NCBI RefSeq assembly: GCF_000802225.1
Contig: NZ_JTDI01000002.1
Span: 330,501-394,500, forward strand
Length of the DNA stretch: 64,000 nucleotides
Origin: Novosphingobium malaysiense
GTDB lineage: Bacteria > Pseudomonadota > Alphaproteobacteria > Sphingomonadales > Sphingomonadaceae
Direction of reading: 5' to 3'
Positions 10,539 to 19,731 of this stretch are shown in pieces (the stretch's first letter is position 1; every line of letters begins with the position of its first letter). The notes below the pieces were generated by a model. That model was not told the origin of the DNA. It was given only the letters and a program-made list of their open reading frames with translations, and made no database searches. Both the position numbers and the translations under genes were made by a program.

Positions 10539-11960
10539 TTGTACAGGTGTTTGATGGGATTGGCCGCGGGGGCGCTTGCGGTTTCGGGCGTGGCACAGGC
10601 GGCGCCCAGCGCGCCCATGCCCAAGCTGCGCGCCGATCAGCAGGCTTTCTTCGGACTCTACAAGGAACTGGTCGAGACTGATACGACCGTCACGCACGGC
10701 AGTTGCACCGAGGCTGCAGCCAAGATGGCGGCGCGGCTCAAGGCGGCAGGCATGAAGGATGACCAGATCATTGCCTTCTCGACGCCGGAGCACCCCAAGG
10801 ACGGCGGCCTCGTCGCGATCTATCCGGGCGCCGATGCCAGCGTGAAGCCCATGCTGCTGCTGGCGCATATCGACGTGGTCGAAGCCAAGCCCGAGGACTG
10901 GGAGCGCGATCCCTTCACGCTCGTGGAAGAGGACGGCTACTACTACGCCCGCGGGACGGTGGACGACAAGGCGATGGCCTCGATCTGGACCGATACGCTG
11001 GTCCGCTTCGCCAAGGCCGGATACAAGCCGAAGCGCACGATCAAGCTGGCGCTGACCTGTGGCGAGGAAACGAGCGGTGCGTTCAACGGCGCCGAGTGGC
11101 TGGCGCAGAACAAGCGCGACCTGATCGATGCCGAATTCGCACTCAACGAAGGCGGCGGCGGCAAGACCGACGGCATGGGGCACTTGCTGGTTCAGACGCT
11201 GCAGGTGGGTGAGAAGGCCTATCAGGACTTCACGCTGACGGCGACGAACCCCGGCGGGCACAGCTCGCAGCCGGTGCCGGACAATGCGATCTATGAACTG
11301 TCCGCCGCGCTGCTCAAGATCGGCGCCCACGAGTTCCCGGTTCAGTTTACCGACACCACCCGTGCCTATTTCACCAAGGCGGGCAAGATGCGCGGCGGCG
11401 AGACGGGGGCGGCAATGGAGGCCCTGGTCGCCAATCCCGAGGACAAGGCGGCGCTCGCCATCGTCGACCAGGACAAGATGCTGCATTCGATGCTGCGCAC
11501 GACCTGCGTTGCCACGCTGGTCGACGCCGGGCACGCGCTGAACGCCTTGCCGCAGCGGGCCGAGGCCAACGTCAATTGCCGCATGTTCCCCGGCCGCACG
11601 ACCGAGGAAACCCAGGCGGTGCTCGCCCAGGTGATCGACGATCCGAGCATCACCATCGAGCCCAAGGTGAAGGACAAGCCGATCGCCTCGCCGCCGCCGC
11701 TCGATCCCAGGATCACCAAGCCGGTGGAAAAGCTCGCGGCGAAGTACTTCCCGGGCGTGCCGGTAATACCCTCGATGTCCACCGGGGCGACCGACGGGGT
11801 CTATATCGGCGCGGTGGGCATCCCGGTTTACGGCGTACCGAGCGTCTGGACCGACCCGGACGGCAACGGCACGCACGGCTTGAACGAGCGCGTCGAGGCG
11901 CGGGCGCTCTATACCGCGCGTGACTACCTCTACGATCTGGTCAAGACGCTGGCGGGTTGA
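10539..11960 (+). CDS. M20 family zinc metallopeptidase, exported
   Basis: A 473-residue exported metallo-hydrolase of the M20 family (carboxypeptidase/dipeptidase or deacylase type). Residues 1-22 look like a signal peptide ending in AQAAPS. Metal and catalytic motifs: LLLAHIDVV (His ligand, Asp), GTVDDKAM (bridging Asp), LTCGEETSG (catalytic Glu pair), and GTHGLNERV near the C-terminus. The dimerisation domain starts with NPGGHSSQP. I take the TTG at 10539, with AGGAGACGG ahead of it, because it adds the positively charged n-region (MYRCL) to the signal peptide; ATG 10554 is the alternative. It diverges from gyrB across about 170 bases. The substrate is unknown. Confidence 0.9.
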   Translation: MYRCLMGLAAGALAVSGVAQAAPSAPMPKLRADQQAFFGLYKELVETDTTVTHGSCTEAAAKMAARLKAAGMKDDQIIAFSTPEHPKDGGLVAIYPGADASVKPMLLLAHIDVVEAKPEDWERDPFTLVEEDGYYYARGTVDDKAMASIWTDTLVRFAKAGYKPKRTIKLALTCGEETSGAFNGAEWLAQNKRDLIDAEFALNEGGGGKTDGMGHLLVQTLQVGEKAYQDFTLTATNPGGHSSQPVPDNAIYELSAALLKIGAHEFPVQFTDTTRAYFTKAGKMRGGETGAAMEALVANPEDKAALAIVDQDKMLHSMLRTTCVATLVDAGHALNALPQRAEANVNCRMFPGRTTEETQAVLAQVIDDPSITIEPKVKDKPIASPPPLDPRITKPVEKLAAKYFPGVPVIPSMSTGATDGVYIGAVGIPVYGVPSVWTDPDGNGTHGLNERVEARALYTARDYLYDLVKTLAG

Positions 11961-12084
11961 CCCTCGCGCCAGCGTTCAAAGGAAAGGGCGGCGAGCATGG
12001 CCGCCCTTTCGCGTTTGGAGGAACATCCGAGCGAAGCCGGCAGTTTGTGTCGTGCACCTTGATGGCCGATCGGAACAATTTGCC

Positions 12085-12789
12085 ATGATCATGACCCTGC
12101 TCGTCGTCGCTGTCGTTTCCGGCGCCTTGCTGGCAGGCGCGGCGTGGGGATTGTTCGGCAGGCTGAACGAGACGCTCGAGGGGTTGCTGGTCGCGCTCGC
12201 GGGCGGTGCCTTGCTGCTCTCGCTCGTGACCGAGTTGATCGAACCGTCGATCGAGCGGTCGAGCGTCGGCGCGGCCACGTTGGGCGTGGCGATCGGTTCC
12301 CTGCTCTTTGCCGGCGCGGACTATCTGATCGACGAGAAGTGGGGTGCGAATTCGGGGGGCGGACTGCTGGCGGCGATCACGCTGGACGGGGTGCCCGAGA
12401 ACCTTGCCCTCGGCGTGGCGCTGATCGGCGCGACACCGGCCGAAGTCGCAGCACTGGCGGGATCGATCTTCCTGTCCAACCTGCCCGAGGCGGCCGGCGG
12501 CGCGCGGGACATGGCGCGGCAGAACTATCCGAAGGCGCAAGTGTTCTGGCTCTGGGCAGGAACCGCGCTGCTGCTGTCGGCCGCTGCCATCGTCGGCAAT
12601 CTCATGCTCGACGAAGCGAGCGAACACGTGCTGGCAGTGATCCGCTGCATTGCCGCCGGAGCCGTGGTGGCGAGCCTTGCAACCGAGGTCTTTCCCAAGG
12701 CCTACCGCAGCGACATGCACCTTGCCGGCGTCGCGACGGCCTTGGGCGTCGTCCTGGCGTTCCTGCTGGGGAGCGTTTCGGGGGCATAG
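12085..12789 (+). CDS. ZIP-family divalent metal permease
   Basis: Inner-membrane transporter of 234 residues with seven to eight hydrophobic segments. The ZIP signature in the fourth and fifth helices appears as LDGVPENLALGVALIG and SNLPEAAGG, variants of the usual HxxPEG metal-site motifs in which the first histidine is replaced, so metal selectivity may differ from classical zinc importers. Start ATG 12085 is chosen by the first hydrophobic helix; the ribosome-binding site is weak, and another ATG lies two codons later. It is monocistronic, ending at a bidirectional hairpin terminator (12814-12845) shared with the small peptide gene coming from the other side. Confidence 0.85.
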   Translation: MIMTLLVVAVVSGALLAGAAWGLFGRLNETLEGLLVALAGGALLLSLVTELIEPSIERSSVGAATLGVAIGSLLFAGADYLIDEKWGANSGGGLLAAITLDGVPENLALGVALIGATPAEVAALAGSIFLSNLPEAAGGARDMARQNYPKAQVFWLWAGTALLLSAAAIVGNLMLDEASEHVLAVIRCIAAGAVVASLATEVFPKAYRSDMHLAGVATALGVVLAFLLGSVSGA

Positions 12790-12813
12790 GCCTCTTCGGG
12801 TGCGCTCCAACGC

Positions 12814-12845
12814 AAGAAGGGCGGCCCCGAGAGGCCGCCCTTCTT
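12814..12845. terminator. Bidirectional hairpin terminator
   Basis: AAGAAGGGCGGCC (12814-12826) pairs with GGCCGCCCTTCTT (12833-12845) around a six-base loop. It sits 25 bases after the ZIP permease stop and 30 bases beyond the stop of the leftward small peptide gene at 12875, so it can serve both. Confidence 0.85.
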
Positions 12846-12874
12846 GCTGGTGCGCGGTTCCCCCGCAGGCCGGG

Positions 12875-12955
12875 TCAGGCCAGGGTGATAGCGAACGCCA
12901 TGACGAAAGCGCCAAGGGCGGCAGCGAAACCGATCGACTTTTCGGCGAGGGTCAT
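12875..12955 (-). CDS. 26-residue hydrophobic peptide, paralogue A of a tandem pair
   Basis: An open reading frame of 26 codons starting MTLAEKSIGFAAALGA and ending in TLA. After the short N-terminus MTLAEKS the rest is a single hydrophobic helix long enough to span or lie in the inner membrane. It is read leftward from ATG 12955, with GGAGAAAG spaced seven bases ahead as a clear ribosome-binding site. A hairpin terminator follows 30 bases after the stop. A second gene of exactly the same length and same residue pattern lies 205 bases upstream on the same strand (13161-13241). The paralogy, both ribosome-binding sites and both terminators make coding convincing. I do not recognise the family; candidates are a small membrane regulator or a type I toxin-like peptide. 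Confidence 0.72.
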   Translation of the reverse strand: MTLAEKSIGFAAALGAFVMAFAITLA

Positions 12956-13007
12956 AGTCTTTCTCCAATCTCAACAGGGGCGAATCAACCCCTTACCTTG
13001 CTTAATA

Positions 13008-13019
13008 TAACCTAGGTTA
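13008..13019. promoter_or_regulatory. Perfect 12-base palindrome upstream of small peptide A
   Basis: TAACCTAGGTTA is a perfect palindrome 53 bases ahead of the ATG at 12955, overlapping an AT-rich stretch (TTAATATAAC) that could hold a -10 box on either strand. It is a plausible operator in an otherwise GC-rich region; no regulator is identified. Confidence 0.4.
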
Positions 13020-13082
13020 GTAATTTTGCAAGCAGAAAATGAATGCGTCTCGAAAACGGCAATCGCGGAGCCAAGGGAAACG

Positions 13083-13107
13083 AAAAGGGCGGCCTTGCCA
13101 GCCGCCC
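13083..13107 (-). terminator. Hairpin terminator of small peptide B
   Basis: GGGCGGC (13087-13093) pairs with GCCGCCC (13101-13107). On the minus strand the stem is followed by TTTTCG, an intrinsic terminator 54 bases after the stop of the peptide gene at 13161. Confidence 0.75.
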
Positions 13108-13160
13108 AGATCACTCATGCAATTTTAGGGACACTATTGCATGTCGCGCATCGGCCTCGG

Positions 13161-13241
13161 TCAGGCGAGGGGCAGCGCAAATGCCAGCGCGCTGGCGCCA
13201 AGCGCCGCGGCCAGGCCGAACGTGCGTTCGACGATGGTCAT
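13161..13241 (-). CDS. 26-residue hydrophobic peptide, paralogue B of a tandem pair
   Basis: Same architecture as the peptide at 12875-12955: 26 codons, start MTIVERTFGLAAALGA, end PLA, one hydrophobic helix after a short charged N-terminus with conserved Glu at position 5 and a basic residue at position 6. About half of the positions are identical to paralogue A, with GxAAALGA and LAFA/MAFA conserved, while the DNA has diverged, indicating selection on the peptide. AGGAG lies seven bases ahead of the ATG at 13241 and a hairpin terminator follows. It is monocistronic, on the strand opposite to guaA, about 220 bases from it. Function unknown. Confidence 0.72.
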   Translation of the reverse strand: MTIVERTFGLAAALGASALAFALPLA

Positions 13242-13461
13242 TGTTATGCTCCTGCAAACACAGTTTTTGTTATACCTCATTCCCGGCGAGTCCGCTCGCT
13301 CGGGTGGCAAGAGCGAAATAGGAACGAGCGAAATTATCGCAAATTCAAAAGCAACAATATTACTTGCATGTTTTGCAAGTGCGATGACGCGGCGTGGTAT
13401 CTGACGGAAGCCGCTCTCCCGCCATCTGGACAGGTGCCGCGCGCGCTATTAGGGGCCTGCC

Positions 13462-15021
<1,560 letters not shown>

Positions 15022-15042
15022 CCGTCGGCCCGCGCGGCTGAA

Positions 15043-15067
15043 GGAACTCGACGGCTCGCGGTACGTT
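15043..15067 (+). promoter_or_regulatory. Candidate EcfG-type promoter of the CHRD lipoprotein gene
   Basis: GGAAC (15043-15047), exactly 16 bases, then CGTT (15064-15067): a perfect match to the EcfG general-stress consensus. It ends 34 bases before the ATG at 15102, leaving room for a short leader with the ribosome-binding site GGAGAGAG. Confidence 0.72.
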
Positions 15068-15101
15068 GTTTCGCTTTACCCAAGCAAACCCGGAGAGAGC
15101 C

Positions 15102-15548
15102 ATGAATCGTCCGATTGTCTTCGCTGCGCTGGTCGGAGCCACCGCCCTGGCCGGTTGCGCCACGGTCGAGGAAACCGCCGTACAGGCGACCACGACAACC
15201 TACACTGCACAGCTGACCGGAGCACAGGAAGTCGGTGGCGGCGACCCGGATGGCAGCGCCACGGCCGAAGTCAGTGTCGCGAAGAATCTCGATCGCGTGT
15301 GCTACAACGTGCACGACATCCAGGGGATCGGACCGATCACGGGGGCTCACATCCACCGCGGCGCGATGGGCGAAAACGGTCCGCCGGTCATTACGCTGGA
15401 AAAGGCCCCCGAGGGTGGCTTCCAGGGTTGTGTCGGCGCTCCCGAATGGCTGCAGGATGCGATGAAGGCCAACTTCACCGATTATTACGTCAACCTTCAC
15501 ACCGGCGAATATCCCAACGGCGCGATCCGCGGCCAGCTCGGAATGTAG
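15102..15548 (+). CDS. CHRD domain-containing lipoprotein
   Basis: A 148-residue envelope protein. The signal peptide ends in the lipobox LAGC (Cys about 18), so it is predicted to be lipid-anchored. Residues 35-148 form a CHRD domain: YTAQLTGAQEVGGGDPDGSA, then GAHIHRG with a His pair, and the ending GEYPNGAIRGQLG typical of the family. CHRD domains are named after chordin; the bacterial role is unknown, but such proteins are often stress-induced. The start at ATG 15102 has GGAGAGAG in front. A perfect EcfG-type promoter lies immediately upstream, so induction by general stress is likely (inference). Confidence 0.88.
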   Translation: MNRPIVFAALVGATALAGCATVEETAVQATTTTYTAQLTGAQEVGGGDPDGSATAEVSVAKNLDRVCYNVHDIQGIGPITGAHIHRGAMGENGPPVITLEKAPEGGFQGCVGAPEWLQDAMKANFTDYYVNLHTGEYPNGAIRGQLGM

Positions 15549-15554
15549 CCGGGC

Positions 15555-16007
15555 TCAGGGGCGGGAGCCGCGCGGCCAGTCCGTAACGCCTCCTGCCCAG
15601 AGCGCCCACCAGATGAGGACCGGCTGAAACGCCAGGCGCGGGATGTGATAGGCCAGTCCCAGCCCTTGGTCCGGCCTGGCGAGGTCGATCAACATGTGCT
15701 GGACGTTTGCCGGCCAGACGCACAAGGCATAGGCGGCAAGGCCCCATGCTGCGGCCTTGCGCAATCCTCTCGAAAATCGCTGGAGCAGCCCGGCCGCGCC
15801 TGCCAGTTCTGCCACGCCCGTGAGAGCCACTACCGCGGCGGGGGCCGGAACCCAGGGCGGAACGATCGATACGAAAGGGGCGGGCGCGGCAATATGAAGG
15901 ATACCGGCTACGGCATAGATGCCGCCCAATGCCCAGCGCGCGATTTTCCGCTTGGAGCTGGAAGTCTTCGAAGCGGGGTGAAGATGAAAAGTCAGGGTTC
16001 GCTCCAA
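15555..16007 (-). CDS. DoxX-like membrane protein
   Basis: A small inner-membrane protein of about 150 residues with four hydrophobic segments, the first preceded by SSSKRKIARWALGGIYAVAG and the second containing VALTGVAELAGAAGLL, a pattern of the DoxX/DoxD superfamily. The last helix has LIWWALWAGGV. The start is uncertain: no ATG precedes the first helix in frame and I use the TTG at 16007, which lacks a good ribosome-binding site. It is tail to tail with the CHRD gene and downstream of the TonB receptor's terminator, so probably independently transcribed. Function unassigned; DoxX relatives associate with redox and thiosulfate enzymes. Confidence 0.72.
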   Translation of the reverse strand: MERTLTFHLHPASKTSSSKRKIARWALGGIYAVAGILHIAAPAPFVSIVPPWVPAPAAVVALTGVAELAGAAGLLQRFSRGLRKAAAWGLAAYALCVWPANVQHMLIDLARPDQGLGLAYHIPRLAFQPVLIWWALWAGGVTDWPRGSRP

Positions 16008-16022
16008 ATGACCGCTGCAAGG

Positions 16023-16056
16023 AAAAGCCCCCGGAACGCGGCAGGTTCCGGGAGCT
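16023..16056 (-). terminator. Hairpin terminator after the TonB receptor gene
   Basis: CCCGGAAC (16030-16037) pairs with GTTCCGGG (16045-16052). On the minus strand it is followed by GGGCTTTTCC. It lies 30 bases past the receptor stop at 16082. Confidence 0.75.
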
Positions 16057-16081
16057 TCTCGCAATTCCTGGCTGACGCTGG

Positions 16082-18346
16082 TCAGTAGTCGAACTTCACC
16101 GTCACGCCGTAAGTCGCCGGAGCCGCGCGCGCGGTCGTGGCGCCGAGCCCGGTCGAGATCTTCTGCTGGAAGTACTTGGTGTTGGTCAGGTTCTTGCCCC
16201 ACAGTTCCACGCCCCAGTGCTCGTTGAGCCAATAGGCGACCGAGCCGTTGAGCAACCCGTACTTCTTCTGACGCAGCGTACCGTCGGATTCGAACGGGAA
16301 GCCGCTGTTGTAGCTGCCGAGCAGGTTGAAGCGCAGTTCGCCGCTTTCACGCACCGGAACCGTCAGGCTCACGCCCAGGCTGCCGGTGAAGTCCGGCGAG
16401 CCGGGGGTCTGGAAACCCGAGGCATCGCCTAGGCATGTCAGGAAGCCGCCGGAAGGCGTGCCGGTGGTCGTGCCCGGATCCGACGTTCCGGGCGCGTCGC
16501 AGACGGCCGGCAGCGGATAGATGAACGGCGCCTGGTATTCCGACCCCGGCGCGCCGAAGTTGTCGAACCGGGAGTCGAGCCAGGTGAAGCCGCCGAAGAT
16601 GCGCAGGTTGTCGACCGGCGCCGCCTCGAATTCGACGTCGAGACCGTCGACCTTCACCGATGCCGCGTTGAGCAGCACCGCCGAACCCAGGTTGCTCAGC
16701 GCCGCAGAGCGGATCTGGTAGTTCGAGATGTCGTAGTGGAACGCCGAGGCATTGAGGCGCAGCCTGCGGTCGAGCAATTCGGATTTCACGCCGATCTCGT
16801 AGGCATCGATGTATTGCGGCCGGACCGGGGCATTGGCCGGGCTCTGCAGCGAATAGGTCCCCGCCTTGAAGCCCCGGTTGTACGAGGCATAGGCGCTGAC
16901 GGTGTCGGTGATTTCCTGCCGGATCGCGGCGCGCCAGGTGAACTTGCCGTAGGAAATCTTGCCCGTCGTCGGGATCTGCGGGAGCATGGTCGTGCCGATG
17001 ATCGGCGACTGGCCGCCGCCCAGCTTGCGGATGTCCTTGGTGTAGCGCAGGCCGCCGGTCAGCGTTGTTGTCGGGGTGATCTTGTAGCTGACCTCACCGA
17101 AGCCCGCGTAGGAATCGGTGTCCAGCGTGGCATCGATGTACAGGGCGGAAAGCGGCGTCAGCCCCAGGCCCGAGAAGGTCGACTGGTTGAAGACTTCCGA
17201 GCGCAGGTAGAAGACGCCGAATTGCCAGGCCAGCGGATCGGTGTTGTTCGAGGCAAGGCGCAGTTCCTGCTGATAGGCACGCGATCCCGAGGTGAAGGCG
17301 ATGCGCAGCCAGGGCAGCGGACCGGCGTCGACGTCGAAATCGCTGTCGTTCTTGCTGTCGCGCACCGAACTGATGCTGGTAAGCGAGACCGCGCCGAGGT
17401 CGGCTTCGACGGTGCCGCTGATGCCCCAGTTCTTGAGCTGCGTGAGCGAATAGTCGTTGGCGGCCGTATCCAGCGAGCCGACGGAATAGACCGGGCCGGT
17501 GAAGCCGCGGCTGGGATAGTCCTCGTCGATCGACCAGCCGATCGCGGTATTGTCGTCCATGTCGTAGTAGTCGCCGGCGATCGTCACCTTGACCGTGTCG
17601 GTGGGGCGCCAGACCAGCTTTGAACGTGCGCCCCAATAGGTCATCTTCTTGATGTCGCGATCGAGCGTTATGTTGCGCCCCCAGCCCTTGGCCTGGTCGT
17701 AGCCCGTCAGGGCAAGGTCCATGCTGACCTTGTCGGTGATCGGGCCGCCGACATAGAGCTTGCCGTGAACCGTCTGGTAGTTGGCGTAGCCGGCTTCACC
17801 CTGGGCTTCGAGGTAGTCGCCGGGTTCCTTGGTGATGATATGGATCAGGCCGCCGAAGGCGTTGCGGCCGAACAGCGTGCCCTGCGGCCCCTTGAGCACC
17901 TCGATGCGCTCGATATTGTTGAACTGGGTGACCGTGCCCGAAAGGTCGGGAATGTAGACACCGTCGACGTAGAAGGCATTCGATCCCTCGTCACCCACGG
18001 ATGCGTTGGTGGTGCCGACGCCGCGCACGAAGAACAGTCCGCTTGCACCCGAACGCTGGAAGTTCACAGCAGGTACGACCTGGCTGATGGTGTTGGTCTC
18101 GTTGATGCCCACCCGGTCCAGCGTGTCCGAGCTTACGGCGGCCACGGCAATCGGCACTTCCTGCAGGTTCTCGGTGCGGTGTTGGGCCGTCACGATGATT
18201 TCGTTGAGACCATAGGTCCTCTTCGACGTGTCGCCGGCCGGTTCCTGCGTGTCTTGCGCCGCTGCCGGACTGGCCAGTGCCAGCGCCCCGGTCGCCGCGG
18301 TCGCAAGTAAAGCGCGCAGGCGCAAGTCCTTGTTACGGTAAGCCAT
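16082..18346 (-). CDS. TonB-dependent outer-membrane receptor
   Basis: A 754-residue outer-membrane transporter powered by TonB. It has a cleavable signal peptide (about residues 1-30, ALASPAAAQ), a TonB-box-like segment LNEIIVTAQHR, a plug domain (LQEVPIAVAAVS, NFQRSGASGLFFVRGVG, RIEVLKGPQGTLFGRNAFGG) and a 22-strand-type barrel ending in a C-terminal aromatic residue (VTVKFDY). The plug signature is that of the large sphingomonad receptor group that takes up aromatic or polycyclic substrates, not classical siderophore receptors; the substrate cannot be named. A TetR regulator gene lies upstream on the same strand and tandem TGTACAC elements sit between them. Confidence 0.93.
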   Translation of the reverse strand: MAYRNKDLRLRALLATAATGALALASPAAAQDTQEPAGDTSKRTYGLNEIIVTAQHRTENLQEVPIAVAAVSSDTLDRVGINETNTISQVVPAVNFQRSGASGLFFVRGVGTTNASVGDEGSNAFYVDGVYIPDLSGTVTQFNNIERIEVLKGPQGTLFGRNAFGGLIHIITKEPGDYLEAQGEAGYANYQTVHGKLYVGGPITDKVSMDLALTGYDQAKGWGRNITLDRDIKKMTYWGARSKLVWRPTDTVKVTIAGDYYDMDDNTAIGWSIDEDYPSRGFTGPVYSVGSLDTAANDYSLTQLKNWGISGTVEADLGAVSLTSISSVRDSKNDSDFDVDAGPLPWLRIAFTSGSRAYQQELRLASNNTDPLAWQFGVFYLRSEVFNQSTFSGLGLTPLSALYIDATLDTDSYAGFGEVSYKITPTTTLTGGLRYTKDIRKLGGGQSPIIGTTMLPQIPTTGKISYGKFTWRAAIRQEITDTVSAYASYNRGFKAGTYSLQSPANAPVRPQYIDAYEIGVKSELLDRRLRLNASAFHYDISNYQIRSAALSNLGSAVLLNAASVKVDGLDVEFEAAPVDNLRIFGGFTWLDSRFDNFGAPGSEYQAPFIYPLPAVCDAPGTSDPGTTTGTPSGGFLTCLGDASGFQTPGSPDFTGSLGVSLTVPVRESGELRFNLLGSYNSGFPFESDGTLRQKKYGLLNGSVAYWLNEHWGVELWGKNLTNTKYFQQKISTGLGATTARAAPATYGVTVKFDY

Positions 18347-18444
18347 TTTCCTCTCCCTCTCACCAGCGCGTGCGAATACATCACGCGCTGTTCGTATATT
18401 TATTTGGCTGTCTGCTCATCTTGGCAGCTTGCAAGCCCTCATGA

Positions 18445-18473
18445 TGTACACATCCTTATTCGGGACTGTACAC
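18445..18473. promoter_or_regulatory. Candidate operator: two TGTACAC boxes two helical turns apart
   Basis: TGTACAC occurs at 18445-18451 and 18467-18473, 22 bases apart centre to centre. Each box is inside a near-palindromic context (GATGTACACATC for the first). They lie about 100-125 bases ahead of the TonB receptor start and just after the TetR-family gene, the usual place for the operator of the adjacent regulator. The binding protein is inferred. Confidence 0.45.
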
Positions 18474-18532
18474 CTGTCAAGTCGCATGGTGGGAGAGATC
18501 GGGTCGAAACAATGCCCGGTGGGCAAGCGGAA

Positions 18533-19114
18533 TTAGCCTGGGTCGTATTGATCGATCGTCGCTTCGACGAAGGCATGGATCTCGTCGTGGCCCACGGTCA
18601 TCGCCACATTGTTTTCGATGACGATGCTGCGGGCCACGGCGGACATCATCGCGGCGAGCGATGCTGCCGACATGGGAGGGTTCGCTATGCCCCGCCTGGC
18701 GCAGACATTCTCGATGGCTTCGATCTGGAGTGCGCGAAAGCTCTCGCCACTGGCGCGCATCTCCGCGCGCAGGGCGGGATAGATCTTTCCCAGCGCGACG
18801 TATTCCAGCATTCGGCGCGCTTCCGGGATATGGCAGTTGAGGCGCCAGAGCGCGTGGAGCGGACGCGCACTGGACAGGGCCTCGTCGTGAAGGCGGAAGT
18901 AGTTTGCCGAGGACCGCTTGAACACGGTGACCACGAGATCTTCCATCGAGCGGAAATAGTAGTGCACGAGTTGGGGCTTGAGCCCGGCGCGACTGGCGAT
19001 GCGGCGGGCGGTGAAGGCGGGGTAGCCTTCCTCGTCGAGAATTTCGGAAGCGGCTTCGATCAGCCGCAGGCGCGTCTTCGCGCTGGTCGAGTTGTATCCC
19101 CGGTTCGCTACCAT
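18533..19114 (-). CDS. TetR-family transcriptional regulator
   Basis: A 193-residue one-component regulator. Residues 10-60 are the TetR DNA-binding domain: KTRLRLIEAASEILDEEGYP, then FTARRIASRAGLKPQLVHYYF with the helix-turn-helix ending in the YYF common to this family. The remaining C-terminal part is the ligand-binding and dimer domain, without a recognisable subfamily signature. It lies 186 bases upstream of the TonB receptor on the same strand and is the obvious candidate controller of that gene. Effector unknown, probably a substrate or product of the uptake route. Start ATG 19114. Confidence 0.9.
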   Translation of the reverse strand: MVANRGYNSTSAKTRLRLIEAASEILDEEGYPAFTARRIASRAGLKPQLVHYYFRSMEDLVVTVFKRSSANYFRLHDEALSSARPLHALWRLNCHIPEARRMLEYVALGKIYPALRAEMRASGESFRALQIEAIENVCARRGIANPPMSAASLAAMMSAVARSIVIENNVAMTVGHDEIHAFVEATIDQYDPG

Positions 19115-19178
19115 GCGCGTACTCTACCCCTCAGGGGGACAAATGCAATTTCAGCGGTGCGTTCGGCAGCGGCATGCA

Positions 19179-19212
19179 GAAAGCGGCCGGGAGCATGCTC
19201 GCGGCCGCTTTC
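19179..19212 (-). terminator. Probable hairpin terminator after the 139-residue exported protein gene
   Basis: GAAAGCGGCCG (19179-19189) pairs with CGGCCGCTTTC (19202-19212); the loop contains the palindrome GAGCATGCTC. It lies 25 bases past the stop at 19237 on the minus strand; the T tract is short, so efficiency is uncertain. Confidence 0.55.
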
Positions 19213-19236
19213 TTCAGGAGACGCGGACTCGGGACA

Positions 19237-19656
19237 TTACTTGTCCGAGGACTTGACCTTCTTGTACGGCACGAACTCGCGCAGACCGACGAAGCCGCTC
19301 CACATGTGGGCGCCACCGCGGTCGTGCAGTTGCACTGTATCGACGCTGCAGAGTTGCGAACCGAACAGGCGCGTGACGAGGATATCGTCATCGTCGAGCA
19401 GATCGGCATTGGTCGGGCGGTTGACGTAGAGCGTCGAACCGACGCGATAGACGATCGCGGTCTTGGGGATGACGGTGGTGTCGGTGGCCTGCGAAAGCGG
19501 AATGCAGTTCACGGGCTTTCCGGCTTCACGGCCCTCGAGCATCTTGGCGAGTTGTTCCTCACCGGTAAGCTTGGGCTTGGCCTGCGCGGCAGGCACCCCC
19601 AGCAACGAGGCTGCGGCAAGCATGGATGCGGCAAAGGCAGATACGGACTTCTTCAT
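19237..19656 (-). CDS. Exported protein of unknown function
   Basis: A 139-residue protein with a clear signal peptide (MKKSVSAFAASMLAAASLLG, cleavage after AQA near residue 27). The mature part has two cysteines (NCIPLSQ and SQLCSVD) that could form a disulfide, and a GSTLYVNRP segment; this pattern is frequent in sphingomonad hypothetical proteins but I cannot name a domain. Start at ATG 19656 is supported by GGAGGA eleven bases ahead; the frame extends to 19683 without a ribosome-binding site. It lies between tldD and the TetR gene on the same strand as both, with its own terminator. Confidence 0.82.
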   Translation of the reverse strand: MKKSVSAFAASMLAAASLLGVPAAQAKPKLTGEEQLAKMLEGREAGKPVNCIPLSQATDTTVIPKTAIVYRVGSTLYVNRPTNADLLDDDDILVTRLFGSQLCSVDTVQLHDRGGAHMWSGFVGLREFVPYKKVKSSDK

Positions 19657-19731
19657 GGCCGGTTTCCTCCAGACGATTCCCATTCCCGCGATGCCTCTAC
19701 ACCAGCTGCGCTGAACCGTTGCTGACTGCCG

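Noticed and set aside
12015..12050. EcfG-like element upstream of the ZIP gene (GGAAC-N17-AGTT)
   Set aside because: The -10 part lacks the C of CGTT; too weak to call.
13242..13461. Purine riboswitch upstream of guaA
   Set aside because: No conserved core or long leader structure seen; only the leader of the divergent peptide gene and AT-rich sequence.
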